Shown: positions 35,380-43,215 of the stretch, piece by piece
Layout of the letters: every line of letters starts with the position of its first letter
Numbering within the stretch: the first letter of the stretch is position 1
Origin: Burkholderiaceae bacterium 26
GTDB taxonomy: Bacteria; Pseudomonadota; Gammaproteobacteria; Burkholderiales; Burkholderiaceae
Assembly (NCBI GenBank): GCA_000955795.1
Contig: JYOB01000001.1
Span: forward strand, 394,301-458,300
Length of the DNA stretch: 64,000 bases
Direction of reading: 5' to 3'
Translations under genes and position numbers: made by a program
Notes under the pieces: model-generated
Told to the model about the DNA's origin: nothing
The model's input: the letters and a program-made list of their open reading frames with translations, nothing else
Database searches by the model: none

Positions 35380-35387
35380 AGTCACTA
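35360..35387. promoter_or_regulatory. TetR operator B, upstream of the outer-membrane factor gene
   Basis: TTGTGACCA-N10-TAGTCACTA, the same left arm and spacing as operator A with 7 of 9 matches in the right arm. It covers the spacer, -10 and start of the promoter. Confidence 0.7.
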
Positions 35388-35396
35388 AAAATTTCG

Positions 35397-36869
35397 ATGG
35401 ACCTCGTCATGTTGCCAAAACACGCCTCTGCGGCCCTCCTTCTCGCAAGCCTGGTGGCCGGATGTGCGGTCGGCCCCGACTATGTGAAGCCCGATGCGCC
35501 GATTCCGGAACGGTTCCGTGGCCAGCCCGCAGTGGAGCAGCGCCCCGCCAACACAGCAGCTGACCTCTCCACGTGGTGGGCGGGTTTTGGCGATCCGCAA
35601 CTCACCCGATTGGTGCAGCTTGCACTGGAACAGAACCTGGACCTTGCCCAGGCGTTCGCCCGCGTCACGCAAGCGCGTGCGGGCTTGGGCGCCGCCAATG
35701 CCGCGTTGCTGCCCTCCGGCAATGTCACGGGCCAGGCTGCGCGTGCATACCAATCTGTCGAAACCCCGCTAGGCCGCGTGCTGAACTCGAGGCCCGGCTT
35801 TGACCGCTACGGCAACGCGTTTGAGGCTGACGTAAACGCCAGCTGGGAGCTGGACGTATTTGGCGGCCTGCGCCGTGGCCGCGAGGCTGCGCTGGCGGAC
35901 TACCAAGCCTCCCAAGCTGGCGCCGTGGCCACACGGCTGGCCGTGGCAGCGCAGACCGCCGATATCTACATCACCATCCGAGGCTTGCAAACGCGCCTGA
36001 AGGTGGCGCGCCATCAGGTGAAGACGCAAGAGGAATTGCTCTCCACCATCAACCTGCTTTTCGGCAAGGGGTTGGCCGCCGAGCTTCAAGTCAGGCAGGC
36101 GGAAGGCGCGCTGGCGCAGGTTCGCGCCTCCATTCCGCAGCTTGAAGCAGGCCTGGATGCAGCGATGAACGCGCTGGACGTGATGCTCGGCTCGCTACCG
36201 GGCACGCACCGGGACGAGCTTGCGCAAGACGGTGATATCCCCGCCGCACCGCAGATTGCCATCAGCGGATCGCCCGGCGATTTGCTGAGGCGCCGCCCTG
36301 ACCTCATCGTTGCTGAACGCCGCCTCGCTGCCTCCAACGCGCGCATCGGCGTCGCCATCGCGGAGTACTACCCGAAGTTCTCGCTCAGCGGGCTGCTCGG
36401 CAGCGCCACATCGGTGGGCGCTGGAAGCCTGTTCGGCAGTGGCGCCAGCCAATTTGCCGGCGTGCTCGGCCTGCGCTGGCGCCTGTTCGACTTCGGCCGC
36501 ATCAACGCGCAGATCGATCAAGCCAAGGGGCAAGAGGCGGAGATGCTCGCTGCGTACCGGCTCGCGGTGTTGCGCGCCACGCAAGATGTGGAGGACGCCT
36601 TCTCCGCCCTCGTCAAACGCGAGGAGCAAGCCACGGTGCTCGCGCAGGGCGTGGATTCGCTGAGCCGCGCGCGCAATGCTTCGTTTGCGGCGTATCAAAA
36701 AGGCGTCGTCAGCCTGATCGAAGTCCTGCAGGCAGACGAGAGCCTGTTGCGTGCCTCGGACGCACGCGCCCAGGCCCAAACGGAATCCGCGCGTGCCGCT
36801 GTGGCGGCATTCAAAGCGCTGGGCGGTGGCTGGCAGCCCGATACGCCAACCGCCGTCGCCAGCAAATAG
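35397..36869 (+). CDS. RND efflux outer-membrane factor (NodT/OprM family lipoprotein)
   Basis: 490-residue TolC-like channel. Lipobox LVAGC (Cys near residue 27 from this start) and the standard GPDYVKPDAPIP opening. Two homologous halves of the OEP domain are visible, with periodic Ala-rich helices. The start is either 35397 or the Met at 35409, which gives a tighter signal peptide; neither has a strong ribosome site. Control by the divergent TetR gene is supported by operator B. It provides the missing third component of the adaptor-pump pair. Confidence 0.88.
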   Translation: MDLVMLPKHASAALLLASLVAGCAVGPDYVKPDAPIPERFRGQPAVEQRPANTAADLSTWWAGFGDPQLTRLVQLALEQNLDLAQAFARVTQARAGLGAANAALLPSGNVTGQAARAYQSVETPLGRVLNSRPGFDRYGNAFEADVNASWELDVFGGLRRGREAALADYQASQAGAVATRLAVAAQTADIYITIRGLQTRLKVARHQVKTQEELLSTINLLFGKGLAAELQVRQAEGALAQVRASIPQLEAGLDAAMNALDVMLGSLPGTHRDELAQDGDIPAAPQIAISGSPGDLLRRRPDLIVAERRLAASNARIGVAIAEYYPKFSLSGLLGSATSVGAGSLFGSGASQFAGVLGLRWRLFDFGRINAQIDQAKGQEAEMLAAYRLAVLRATQDVEDAFSALVKREEQATVLAQGVDSLSRARNASFAAYQKGVVSLIEVLQADESLLRASDARAQAQTESARAAVAAFKALGGGWQPDTPTAVASK

Positions 36870-36927
36870 ACCGCTGGCAAAACCGATTTACCGCAGCGCC
36901 CATTCACCCATACAGAAAGAAATTGCC

Positions 36928-37734
36928 ATGTCGAATTCCAAAGTTGTTGTGATTACCGGCGTGTCCTCGGGCATCGGCCGTGCCACCGCCGCGAAGTTTG
37001 CTCTGCGCGGGTGCCGCGTATTCGGCACCGTGCGCAACATCGCTCGCACTCAACCGATCGCGGGTGTTGAACTGGTCCAGATGGATATCCGTGATGAAGC
37101 CTCTGTCCAGCGTGGAATCGAGACGATCATCGCGCAGGCCAAGCGCATTGATGTGCTGGTCAACAGCGCCGGCGTGGCCCTGCTCGGCGCGACAGAAGAA
37201 ACGTCTGTTGCCGAAGCGCAGACGCTATTCGACACCAACGTGTTCGGCATCTTGCGCACCTCGCAAGCTGTATTGCCGCACATGCGCGCGCAACGCTCGG
37301 GGCGCATCGTCAACATCAGCTCGGTGCTCGGTTTTCTGCCGGCGCCTTACATGGGCCTGTATTCGGCATCCAAGCACGCGGTGGAGGGAATGTCCGAGAC
37401 TTTGGATCACGAGGTGCGCAAGTTCGGGATCCGTGTGGTGCTTGTCGAGCCGTCATTCACCAAGACCAGCCTGGATGCCAACGCACCTCAAGCGGTTTCC
37501 AAAGTCTCCGCCTACGACGCGGAGCGCGGCATCGTTTCTCAGGCGATTCAAAAAAGCGTCCAGAAGGCGCCGGACCCCGATGGTGTCGCAAGCACCATCG
37601 TCGATGCTGCACTGGGGGCATGGAAGATGCGCCGCACACCAAAAGGCGAGGCATCTCTTCTGAGCAAGCTGCGCCGGTTCATGCCGGCGGGCCCCGTTGA
37701 CTCGAGCCTGAGAAAGACGTTCGGCCTCTCCTGA
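36928..37734 (+). CDS. Short-chain dehydrogenase/reductase (SDR)
   Basis: 268-residue classical SDR. NAD(P)-binding TGVSSGIG (10-17) and catalytic Y145-x3-K149 (YSASK) are present, with a Ser before them (NISSVLG). It oxidises or reduces a carbonyl/hydroxyl compound; the substrate is unknown. It is 58 bp downstream of the outer-membrane factor gene and probably co-transcribed under the TetR-controlled promoter, which suggests a role in handling the same toxic compound. The long in-frame extension upstream of 36928 was rejected because it overlaps the channel gene. Confidence 0.85.
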   Translation: MSNSKVVVITGVSSGIGRATAAKFALRGCRVFGTVRNIARTQPIAGVELVQMDIRDEASVQRGIETIIAQAKRIDVLVNSAGVALLGATEETSVAEAQTLFDTNVFGILRTSQAVLPHMRAQRSGRIVNISSVLGFLPAPYMGLYSASKHAVEGMSETLDHEVRKFGIRVVLVEPSFTKTSLDANAPQAVSKVSAYDAERGIVSQAIQKSVQKAPDPDGVASTIVDAALGAWKMRRTPKGEASLLSKLRRFMPAGPVDSSLRKTFGLS

Positions 37735-38178
37735 AGCGCGTTGCCGGGGGGGCGCTCACCCCCAAAATCTCAACAATGTTCAACGCGAGTCCGGAACCTC
37801 GGACAGTCGGCCAGAAAACATCTTGAAAAAACCTCATCAAATCTGCCCCGCCATGGAAGCTTGACGACGCATCCTGTCAGGCATCGCGGCACAGCACGCC
37901 TCTGCCCTCCGAAGCAGCGCATGGCATGGTTCCTGCACACCGCGTTGCGCCGTACCACCAAAAAAATTCGGGGGACTTGCGTGATGAAGGGGCAGTACAC
38001 ACGGGAAATTCGCTCACCAAGAGAGATGTGCGCAGGGGCTCACGCCAGGCAGCGGCGCGGTGTTTTTCAGAGCCGCTATCGAGACGGAGCCGCGCCCGCC
38101 AGGGTGCCCGCAGATCCCACTGCCTGATCGCTGTTCAGGATGTGCCCGAAGTGCCGCTGCGCCGCGTGCATCAGCACC
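37735..38178. other. About 440-bp intergenic region before the TonB receptor
   Basis: Open frames here lack coding character, and I see no sigma-factor or anti-sigma (FecI/FecR-like) gene. A small GGGGG / CCCCC hairpin follows the SDR stop (37746-37762). Nothing else recognised. Confidence 0.5.
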
Positions 38179-40506
38179 ATGCGGTCGTTTAAAGCCTTCG
38201 CATGCGCTGCGGCGCAGGCCTGCCTGCCGCCGCGCACAGGCCGCACATTGCGCGGGATGCGGCTGCTCGGTCTTGCCGCGCTGTTCGCTGTGCAGTGCGC
38301 CCACGCTGCATCGCAAGACACATGGGATTTCTCCATTGAACGAGCGCCCTTGGAGCGCGTGTTGATGGAAATCGCTCGCGTGAGCGGACAGCCCATGTCG
38401 TTTCCCTCCGGTCTTGCGAAAGACCTGTTCGCCGGTCCGGTTCGCGGCACCATGTCGGCCCAGCAGGCGGCGGAGCAGGCCTTAAAAAACAGCGGGCTGC
38501 AACTGACCACGCTGACCGACAACACGTTGACCATCGTGGATGCACCCGAGGCGCCGCGCGACATCGGGACCCTGCCACCCGCCGAGGTACGCGCAAGGAT
38601 GGGCAGCGATTTTGCCGCGTTCACAACAGGCTCCATCACACATATCGAGACGCCCATCACGAGCGTGCCCCACGCCGTCAGCACCCTCACAAGAGAGTTG
38701 CTCACCAGCCAGAATGCCCCGACGATGGCAGATGCCCTGGCACTTGCCGGTGTCTCGTCGATGTCGCTCGACCCCAGCGCCGCGCCACGGTACGCCACGC
38801 GGGGTTTCATGACGGGACAAATCTCCGTCGATGGTCAGCCCGACAAGATGGCTGCGGTGCGACCCATCGAGGCGGTAGAGGATGTTTCGGTGATCAAAGG
38901 AACGCATGCCGACATTGGCGGCGCCCCCACAGCCGTGGGCGGCATCAATGCCAATCTCAGGGCACCCACGGCAGCGCCACAACGAACGGTGGCGGTGGAA
39001 ATCGGCTCGCACGCCGAGCGCAAAGCCGTGGTGGATCTGGCCGGCCCGATCGGATCGACCGATCTGTCTTACCGGGCGGTGGCGCTGCAGGACACGACGG
39101 CCAACAGCGATTCCGGATACGCCGGTCGCCGCAAAAGCTACGGGCTCGCAGCGCTCGGGTGGCACGATGCCGCTACGGAGGTCACAGTCGGGCTCGAGTC
39201 CGTCACCAGCCGCCAGCCCATGCCGCCCGCCACGTTTGCATTGAATGGCGCGCCTGTCCGATTGGCCATGCAAAGCCCGCTGGGCAATGCCGACGACAAC
39301 GTGCAGTCCCGCGCGAGCCGCGCCTATTACAAGGTCTCGCGCAACCTCTCGGAAGATTGGTCCTTGCACTCACGCGGCACGTACGAAGCGCTCACCGAAC
39401 AATCTGCGCTCTGGCATACGGCGCTCGTGGTCAACAACACGGCACCTACGTCGACGCTGAACTTTGGCGACCGCAGCAACGACACATCGTGGGCCATCTC
39501 GAACGAGCTCACGGGCAGGTTCGCACATGGGCCGTTCCAGCACATGCTGACACTTGGCTGGGATGAGTTTCAGGAGCGGCAGGACATGGTCTTTGCGGCG
39601 GCGCCTTTTCTGATGCCTCAGAATCCGTTTGCCCCTGTTCAACTGCCACCGGCCACGTTCGTGCCGGGCATTCAGGTTTCGCAATCGGTACGGCAGTCGG
39701 TGTTTCGCGTGCGTGACCAAGTCGCCATTGGCGAGCATTGGGAGCTGTCCGGCGCCATGTACGTGAACAACTACATCGCCAAACTGCCGCTCGGGCAGCT
39801 TCAGGGCTCCGCCTGGACACCGTCGCTGGGCGTGCTCTACAAGCTGACGCCGCATACCGCATGGTTTGCCGATTACTCACGCGGTTTCCGTCTCAACACC
39901 AGCTACTTCGACCCGTGCCAAGCCTTGTTGCCTGAACGGAGTCGCCAGCTGGAAACCGGGCTGCGCTGGGCAGATGCCAACCGCGCGCTGACAATGCAGG
40001 CGGCGCTGTATCGCATCGATGCCCACCACGTGAGGCTGGTTGATGTGGCGCCCGCCGGCTACGACACACAAATCGCGCACCAGAGCAGCGAAGGACTTGA
40101 AGTCTCGATGCAAGGTGCGGTAACAAAAGGCTTGGACACTTCGTTGTGGGCGGCACTGTCTCGCGTATCCGGCACGCTGATCACGGGATACCTGCCGCAA
40201 GCGCCATTCCTGAGCGGCGCGGTTTGGACGACGTACACCATGCAGGCAGGCCCATTGAAAGGCGCGGGCGCCGGGATTGGCATCACGGGGCAACGCGGCG
40301 CCCCATGCTACGGCGACACCCCGTTTCGCATGCCCGGCTTCGTGCGCGTTGACACCAGTCTCTTCTGGCACCAGAAATCCTGGAGCGTCGATCTCTTCGC
40401 GCGCAATCTCTTCAATATCCGGGCATATGGCAACGCGCAGTCCGGGAACTTCATCCCGGTTCAGCCGGGCCGCACGCTGACACTGCGCGTGACCCACAAC
40501 TTCTGA
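38179..40506 (+). CDS. TonB-dependent outer-membrane receptor with STN signalling domain
   Basis: 775-residue FecA/FpvA-type receptor. After the leader (cleavage probably after AAHA), a secretin/TonB N-terminal (STN) domain spans roughly 50-125 (DFSIERAPLERVLMEIARVSG...LTIVDAP). Then come the plug (about 130-270) and a 22-strand barrel ending in the C-terminal Phe typical of outer-membrane proteins. Siderophore or metal-chelate import is expected. The STN domain normally signals to an anti-sigma/sigma pair, but none is beside it. Possible starts are 38140, 38179 and 38257; the last gives the cleanest signal peptide. Confidence 0.85.
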   Translation: MRSFKAFACAAAQACLPPRTGRTLRGMRLLGLAALFAVQCAHAASQDTWDFSIERAPLERVLMEIARVSGQPMSFPSGLAKDLFAGPVRGTMSAQQAAEQALKNSGLQLTTLTDNTLTIVDAPEAPRDIGTLPPAEVRARMGSDFAAFTTGSITHIETPITSVPHAVSTLTRELLTSQNAPTMADALALAGVSSMSLDPSAAPRYATRGFMTGQISVDGQPDKMAAVRPIEAVEDVSVIKGTHADIGGAPTAVGGINANLRAPTAAPQRTVAVEIGSHAERKAVVDLAGPIGSTDLSYRAVALQDTTANSDSGYAGRRKSYGLAALGWHDAATEVTVGLESVTSRQPMPPATFALNGAPVRLAMQSPLGNADDNVQSRASRAYYKVSRNLSEDWSLHSRGTYEALTEQSALWHTALVVNNTAPTSTLNFGDRSNDTSWAISNELTGRFAHGPFQHMLTLGWDEFQERQDMVFAAAPFLMPQNPFAPVQLPPATFVPGIQVSQSVRQSVFRVRDQVAIGEHWELSGAMYVNNYIAKLPLGQLQGSAWTPSLGVLYKLTPHTAWFADYSRGFRLNTSYFDPCQALLPERSRQLETGLRWADANRALTMQAALYRIDAHHVRLVDVAPAGYDTQIAHQSSEGLEVSMQGAVTKGLDTSLWAALSRVSGTLITGYLPQAPFLSGAVWTTYTMQAGPLKGAGAGIGITGQRGAPCYGDTPFRMPGFVRVDTSLFWHQKSWSVDLFARNLFNIRAYGNAQSGNFIPVQPGRTLTLRVTHNF

Positions 40507-40590
40507 CGTTGGCCGACCAAGCCGGCAAGGCACCGCGCTTAAGGAAAGCCGCGTAGCGCCCGCCACCAAGTCGGGAAGGACCGGCCAACG
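40507..40590. repeat. Inverted and direct repeats between convergent genes
   Basis: CGTTGGCCG (40507-40515) and CGGCCAACG (40582-40590) are perfect inverted copies. Inside them two 18-base direct copies begin ACCAAG-C/T-CGG (about 40516 and 40565). It may form a large stem that helps end transcription of both genes. Confidence 0.4.
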
Positions 40591-40597
40591 GGTGGGC

Positions 40598-41347
40598 TTA
40601 AAGCTGGCTCATGCCGCCGTCGGCAATGATTTCCGTGCCAACAATGAAGGCCGATTCCGGCGCCGACAGATGCAGCACGGTCGAAGCAATCTCGTCCGGC
40701 TGGCCAAAGCGGCCCAGCGGCACCTGACCCTGGATCTGGGCGGCGGTGGCGGCCAGCGTGTCGGCATCCAGCCCGAGCTTGCCGTACAGCGGCGTTGTCA
40801 CCGGGCCAGGGCTGACCACATTCACGCGGATGCCCGAGCCGATCAGTTCACCCGACAGCGTCTTCGCCAGCGAGATCAGCGCAGCCTTGCTCGCCGCATA
40901 GACCGACGAATTCGGCATGCCGATGTGCGCGTTGATGGAGCCGTTCAGCACGATCGACGTGCCCTTGTTGAGGATGGGTAGCAGTGCCTGGATCTGGAAG
41001 AACGCTCCCTTCACGTTGGCATTGAAGGTGGCGTCCCAAAGCGCCTCGTCCACGTCCGGCACGGCGGCAAACCTGGCCATGCCAGCGTTGACGAACACGG
41101 CATCCAGACGCACGCCTGCCTCCTGCAACTGGCGGGTCAGCTCGCGTGCGGCCGCCACGCTGCCGGTTTCATTGCGGATGGCGATGGCGTTGTTGCCGAG
41201 CGCAGCGCGCGCCGTTTCCAGCGCTGCGGCGTCACGGCCGGTAATGACCACGCGGGCGCCTTCCCGCACAAATGCCTGGGCGGCTGCCAGGCCAATACCG
41301 CTGTTGCCGCCAGTGACCAGAACGGTCTTGCCTTCGAAGCGATTCAT
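40598..41347 (-). CDS. SDR-family oxidoreductase
   Basis: 249-residue classical SDR. Cofactor motif TGGNSGIG (12-19), NAG motif (VNAGMA), YAASK catalytic pair and a GG-MSQL end. The start at 41347 is set by the conserved opening NRFEGKTVLVTGG; the upstream extension enters the divergent LysR gene. It faces a LysR gene (112-bp gap) that contains a 5-5-5 inverted repeat, so it is probably that regulator's target. Substrate unknown; such SDR/LysR pairs often deal with quinones or aldehydes (inference). Confidence 0.87.
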   Translation of the reverse strand: MNRFEGKTVLVTGGNSGIGLAAAQAFVREGARVVITGRDAAALETARAALGNNAIAIRNETGSVAAARELTRQLQEAGVRLDAVFVNAGMARFAAVPDVDEALWDATFNANVKGAFFQIQALLPILNKGTSIVLNGSINAHIGMPNSSVYAASKAALISLAKTLSGELIGSGIRVNVVSPGPVTTPLYGKLGLDADTLAATAAQIQGQVPLGRFGQPDEIASTVLHLSAPESAFIVGTEIIADGGMSQL

Positions 41348-41405
41348 GATGTCCTCCAGTAGGAAAGTTGAACTTGAACAATCGCGTGACTGCAGTGTGG
41401 ACGAG

Positions 41406-41420
41406 GGCAAGCGGTTTGCC
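41406..41420. promoter_or_regulatory. Candidate LysR site between SDR and LysR genes
   Basis: Inverted repeat GGCAA-GCGGT-TTGCC, the same 5-5-5 geometry as the other LysR boxes here, but with G/C instead of T/A at the N11 flank. It lies 40 bp before the LysR start. Confidence 0.4.
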
Positions 41421-41459
41421 ATACGATCCGGACGATGAACATGTTCGAAGGAATTGCAC

Positions 41460-42386
41460 ATGTTGACGGACGAAGAATTGGCCTTGCTGGAAGCCATCCG
41501 GCAGACGGGCAGCCTGTCGCGCGCGGCGGCGCAACTGGGTAAGGCGCCGTCGACCGTGTCGTATGCCGCGCGACAGTTGGAGCAGCGCTTCGACGCCTTG
41601 CTGTTTGATCGGCGCCGCTACCGGCTGCAGCTCACGCGCGCCGGGCAGTTGCTCACAGAAGAAGCCGCGCGGCTGGCGCAGGACGTATCGCGCGTGACGC
41701 AGCGCGTGCGGCAGGTGGCCAACGGCTGGGAAGACCGCCTTTGGATCGTGACGGACGAGCTGCTGGAGTTCGAATCGCTCATGCCCGTGATGCACGCGTT
41801 CGATGCGCTGCAATCGGGCGTGGCGCTGCGCGTGACGCACGAGGTTCTGGCCGGCACATGGGAGGCGCTGCGCGACGGCCGCGCCGATCTCGTCATCGGG
41901 GCGACGAACGAGCCGCCGTCAATCCCCAACCTAGGGTGGTTCGAACTGGGCGTGGTGGAGTGGGTGTTTGCCGTGTCGCCGCGGCATCCGCTGGCAGCCA
42001 TTGAAGCGCCGCTCACGCGCGAGGAAATTGCCCGGCATCGGGCCGTGGTGGTAGCCGATTCAGCCCGAACCACCGCCGGCCGCGCCTACGGCATGCTCGG
42101 CGGGCAACCTACGCTGGCCGTGCCCAGCATGCGTGCCAAGACGCTTGCGCAGCGCGACGGCCTGGGCGTCGGCTGGCTGCCGAGGCACCGCGTGGCGTCG
42201 CTGCTCGCGCGCGGCGAGCTGGTAGAGAAACGCACCACCGATCCGCGCGAACCGAACCTGCTCTACGTCGGCTGGCGCAGCGGCGATGGCGACGGTGAAG
42301 GCCGCGCACTCCAATGGTGGCTCGAACAACTGCGGCAGCCCCGTCTGGCCAAGCGGCTGGTCCAGGGCGTCGACGCATTCGCCTGA
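41460..42386 (+). CDS. LysR-family transcriptional regulator
   Basis: 308-residue LysR regulator with helix-turn-helix (GSLSRAAAQLGKAPSTVSYAARQLE, about 17-42) and an effector domain of normal length. The start is placed at ATG 41460 after an AAGGA site; the TTG six bases upstream gives an unneeded extension. Divergent from the SDR gene, its probable target. Confidence 0.87.
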   Translation: MLTDEELALLEAIRQTGSLSRAAAQLGKAPSTVSYAARQLEQRFDALLFDRRRYRLQLTRAGQLLTEEAARLAQDVSRVTQRVRQVANGWEDRLWIVTDELLEFESLMPVMHAFDALQSGVALRVTHEVLAGTWEALRDGRADLVIGATNEPPSIPNLGWFELGVVEWVFAVSPRHPLAAIEAPLTREEIARHRAVVVADSARTTAGRAYGMLGGQPTLAVPSMRAKTLAQRDGLGVGWLPRHRVASLLARGELVEKRTTDPREPNLLYVGWRSGDGDGEGRALQWWLEQLRQPRLAKRLVQGVDAFA

Positions 42387-42596
42387 AACTTCGCCGGGCC
42401 ACGTGATCTTGCCTATGCTGGGATGGCGCCGACGCCGCATTCGCCCGTCGGCGCAACACAAGCGACGCCGACTGTTGCGGAATGATCAATGTTGCAGCGT
42501 TTGTCTTCTGACAAACCCTCGGGTGGGTCAACGCGCGCCGTCGGCCAGCGTTAATCGGTCACGCACGTATCTCCGTGCCTCGTTGAGGGTCTCGTT

Positions 42597-43136
42597 ATGA
42601 AACTGTCTGCGTTGATGTTTTCGATGGGTGCGCTGGTGATGGGCTCGGCGTTTGCGCAGGGCACCGCCGCGCCCGCCACCGCACCGGCCGCAGCCCCGGC
42701 GGCCGTCCACGCGGTCTGCAAGGATGGCACGCCGTATAGCGGCGCGACGCTCAAGGGCGCTTGTCGCGGCCATGGTGGTGTCGACAAGAAAGCCAGCGCA
42801 GGCGGCGCCCCTGCTGCCGCGCCGGCCGCTGCACCTGCCGCCCCGGCTCCGGCCAAACCTGCCGCAGCCGCTCCCGCTGCGCCTGCCGCCGCTCCTGCCC
42901 CTGCACCAGCAGCCAAGCCCGCAGCCGCGGCGCCTGCCAAGCCCGCCGCAGCCGCTGCAGGCACCGTTGCCCCCGGCGGCGGCCCCGACAAGGTATGGGC
43001 CAATGCCAGCACCAAGGTCTACCACTGCCCGGGCGATCGCTATTACGGCAAGACCAAGCAGGGCGAATACATGTCCGAAGCCGACGCCAAGGCTGCCGGC
43101 ATGCGCCCCAGCCGCAACAAGGCCTGTACCAAGTAA
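42597..43136 (+). CDS. Exported DUF3761-like protein with Ala/Pro-rich linker
   Basis: 179-residue exported protein in three parts. A signal peptide (1-20) is followed by a short DUF3761-like module with CxDG, Cys and HGGV (about 36-64). Then comes about 55 residues of low-complexity Ala/Pro/Lys (about 68-122), and a C-terminal module [28 protein letters not shown] that recurs at the ends of secreted bacterial proteins. The linker looks like a periplasm- or wall-spanning spacer. Function unknown. The GC-rich linker may vary between strains. Confidence 0.75.
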   Translation: MKLSALMFSMGALVMGSAFAQGTAAPATAPAAAPAAVHAVCKDGTPYSGATLKGACRGHGGVDKKASAGGAPAAAPAAAPAAPAPAKPAAAAPAAPAAAPAPAPAAKPAAAAPAKPAAAAAGTVAPGGGPDKVWANASTKVYHCPGDRYYGKTKQGEYMSEADAKAAGMRPSRNKACTK

Positions 43137-43158
43137 GACACGCCCGAAGCAAACCCGC

Positions 43159-43186
43159 ACGCCGCGGCCCACCCAGGCCGCGGCGT
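43159..43186. terminator. GC-rich hairpin after the DUF3761-like gene
   Basis: Perfect 11-bp stem ACGCCGCGGCC / GGCCGCGGCGT (43159-43169 and 43176-43186) with a 6-base loop, 22 bp after the stop. No T-run follows, so terminator function is uncertain. Confidence 0.45.
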
Positions 43187-43215
43187 CGTCCATTTCAGCC
43201 TGATCACCGCATCGC

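Noticed and set aside
33610-35388. 592-codon open frame opposite the adaptor and TetR genes
   Set aside because: It runs through two real genes and their operators with no recognisable domain.
37741-38127. 128-codon open frame before the TonB receptor as a lost FecI/FecR gene
   Set aside because: The translated sequence has no sigma or anti-sigma features and is Arg/Ser/Thr-rich noise.
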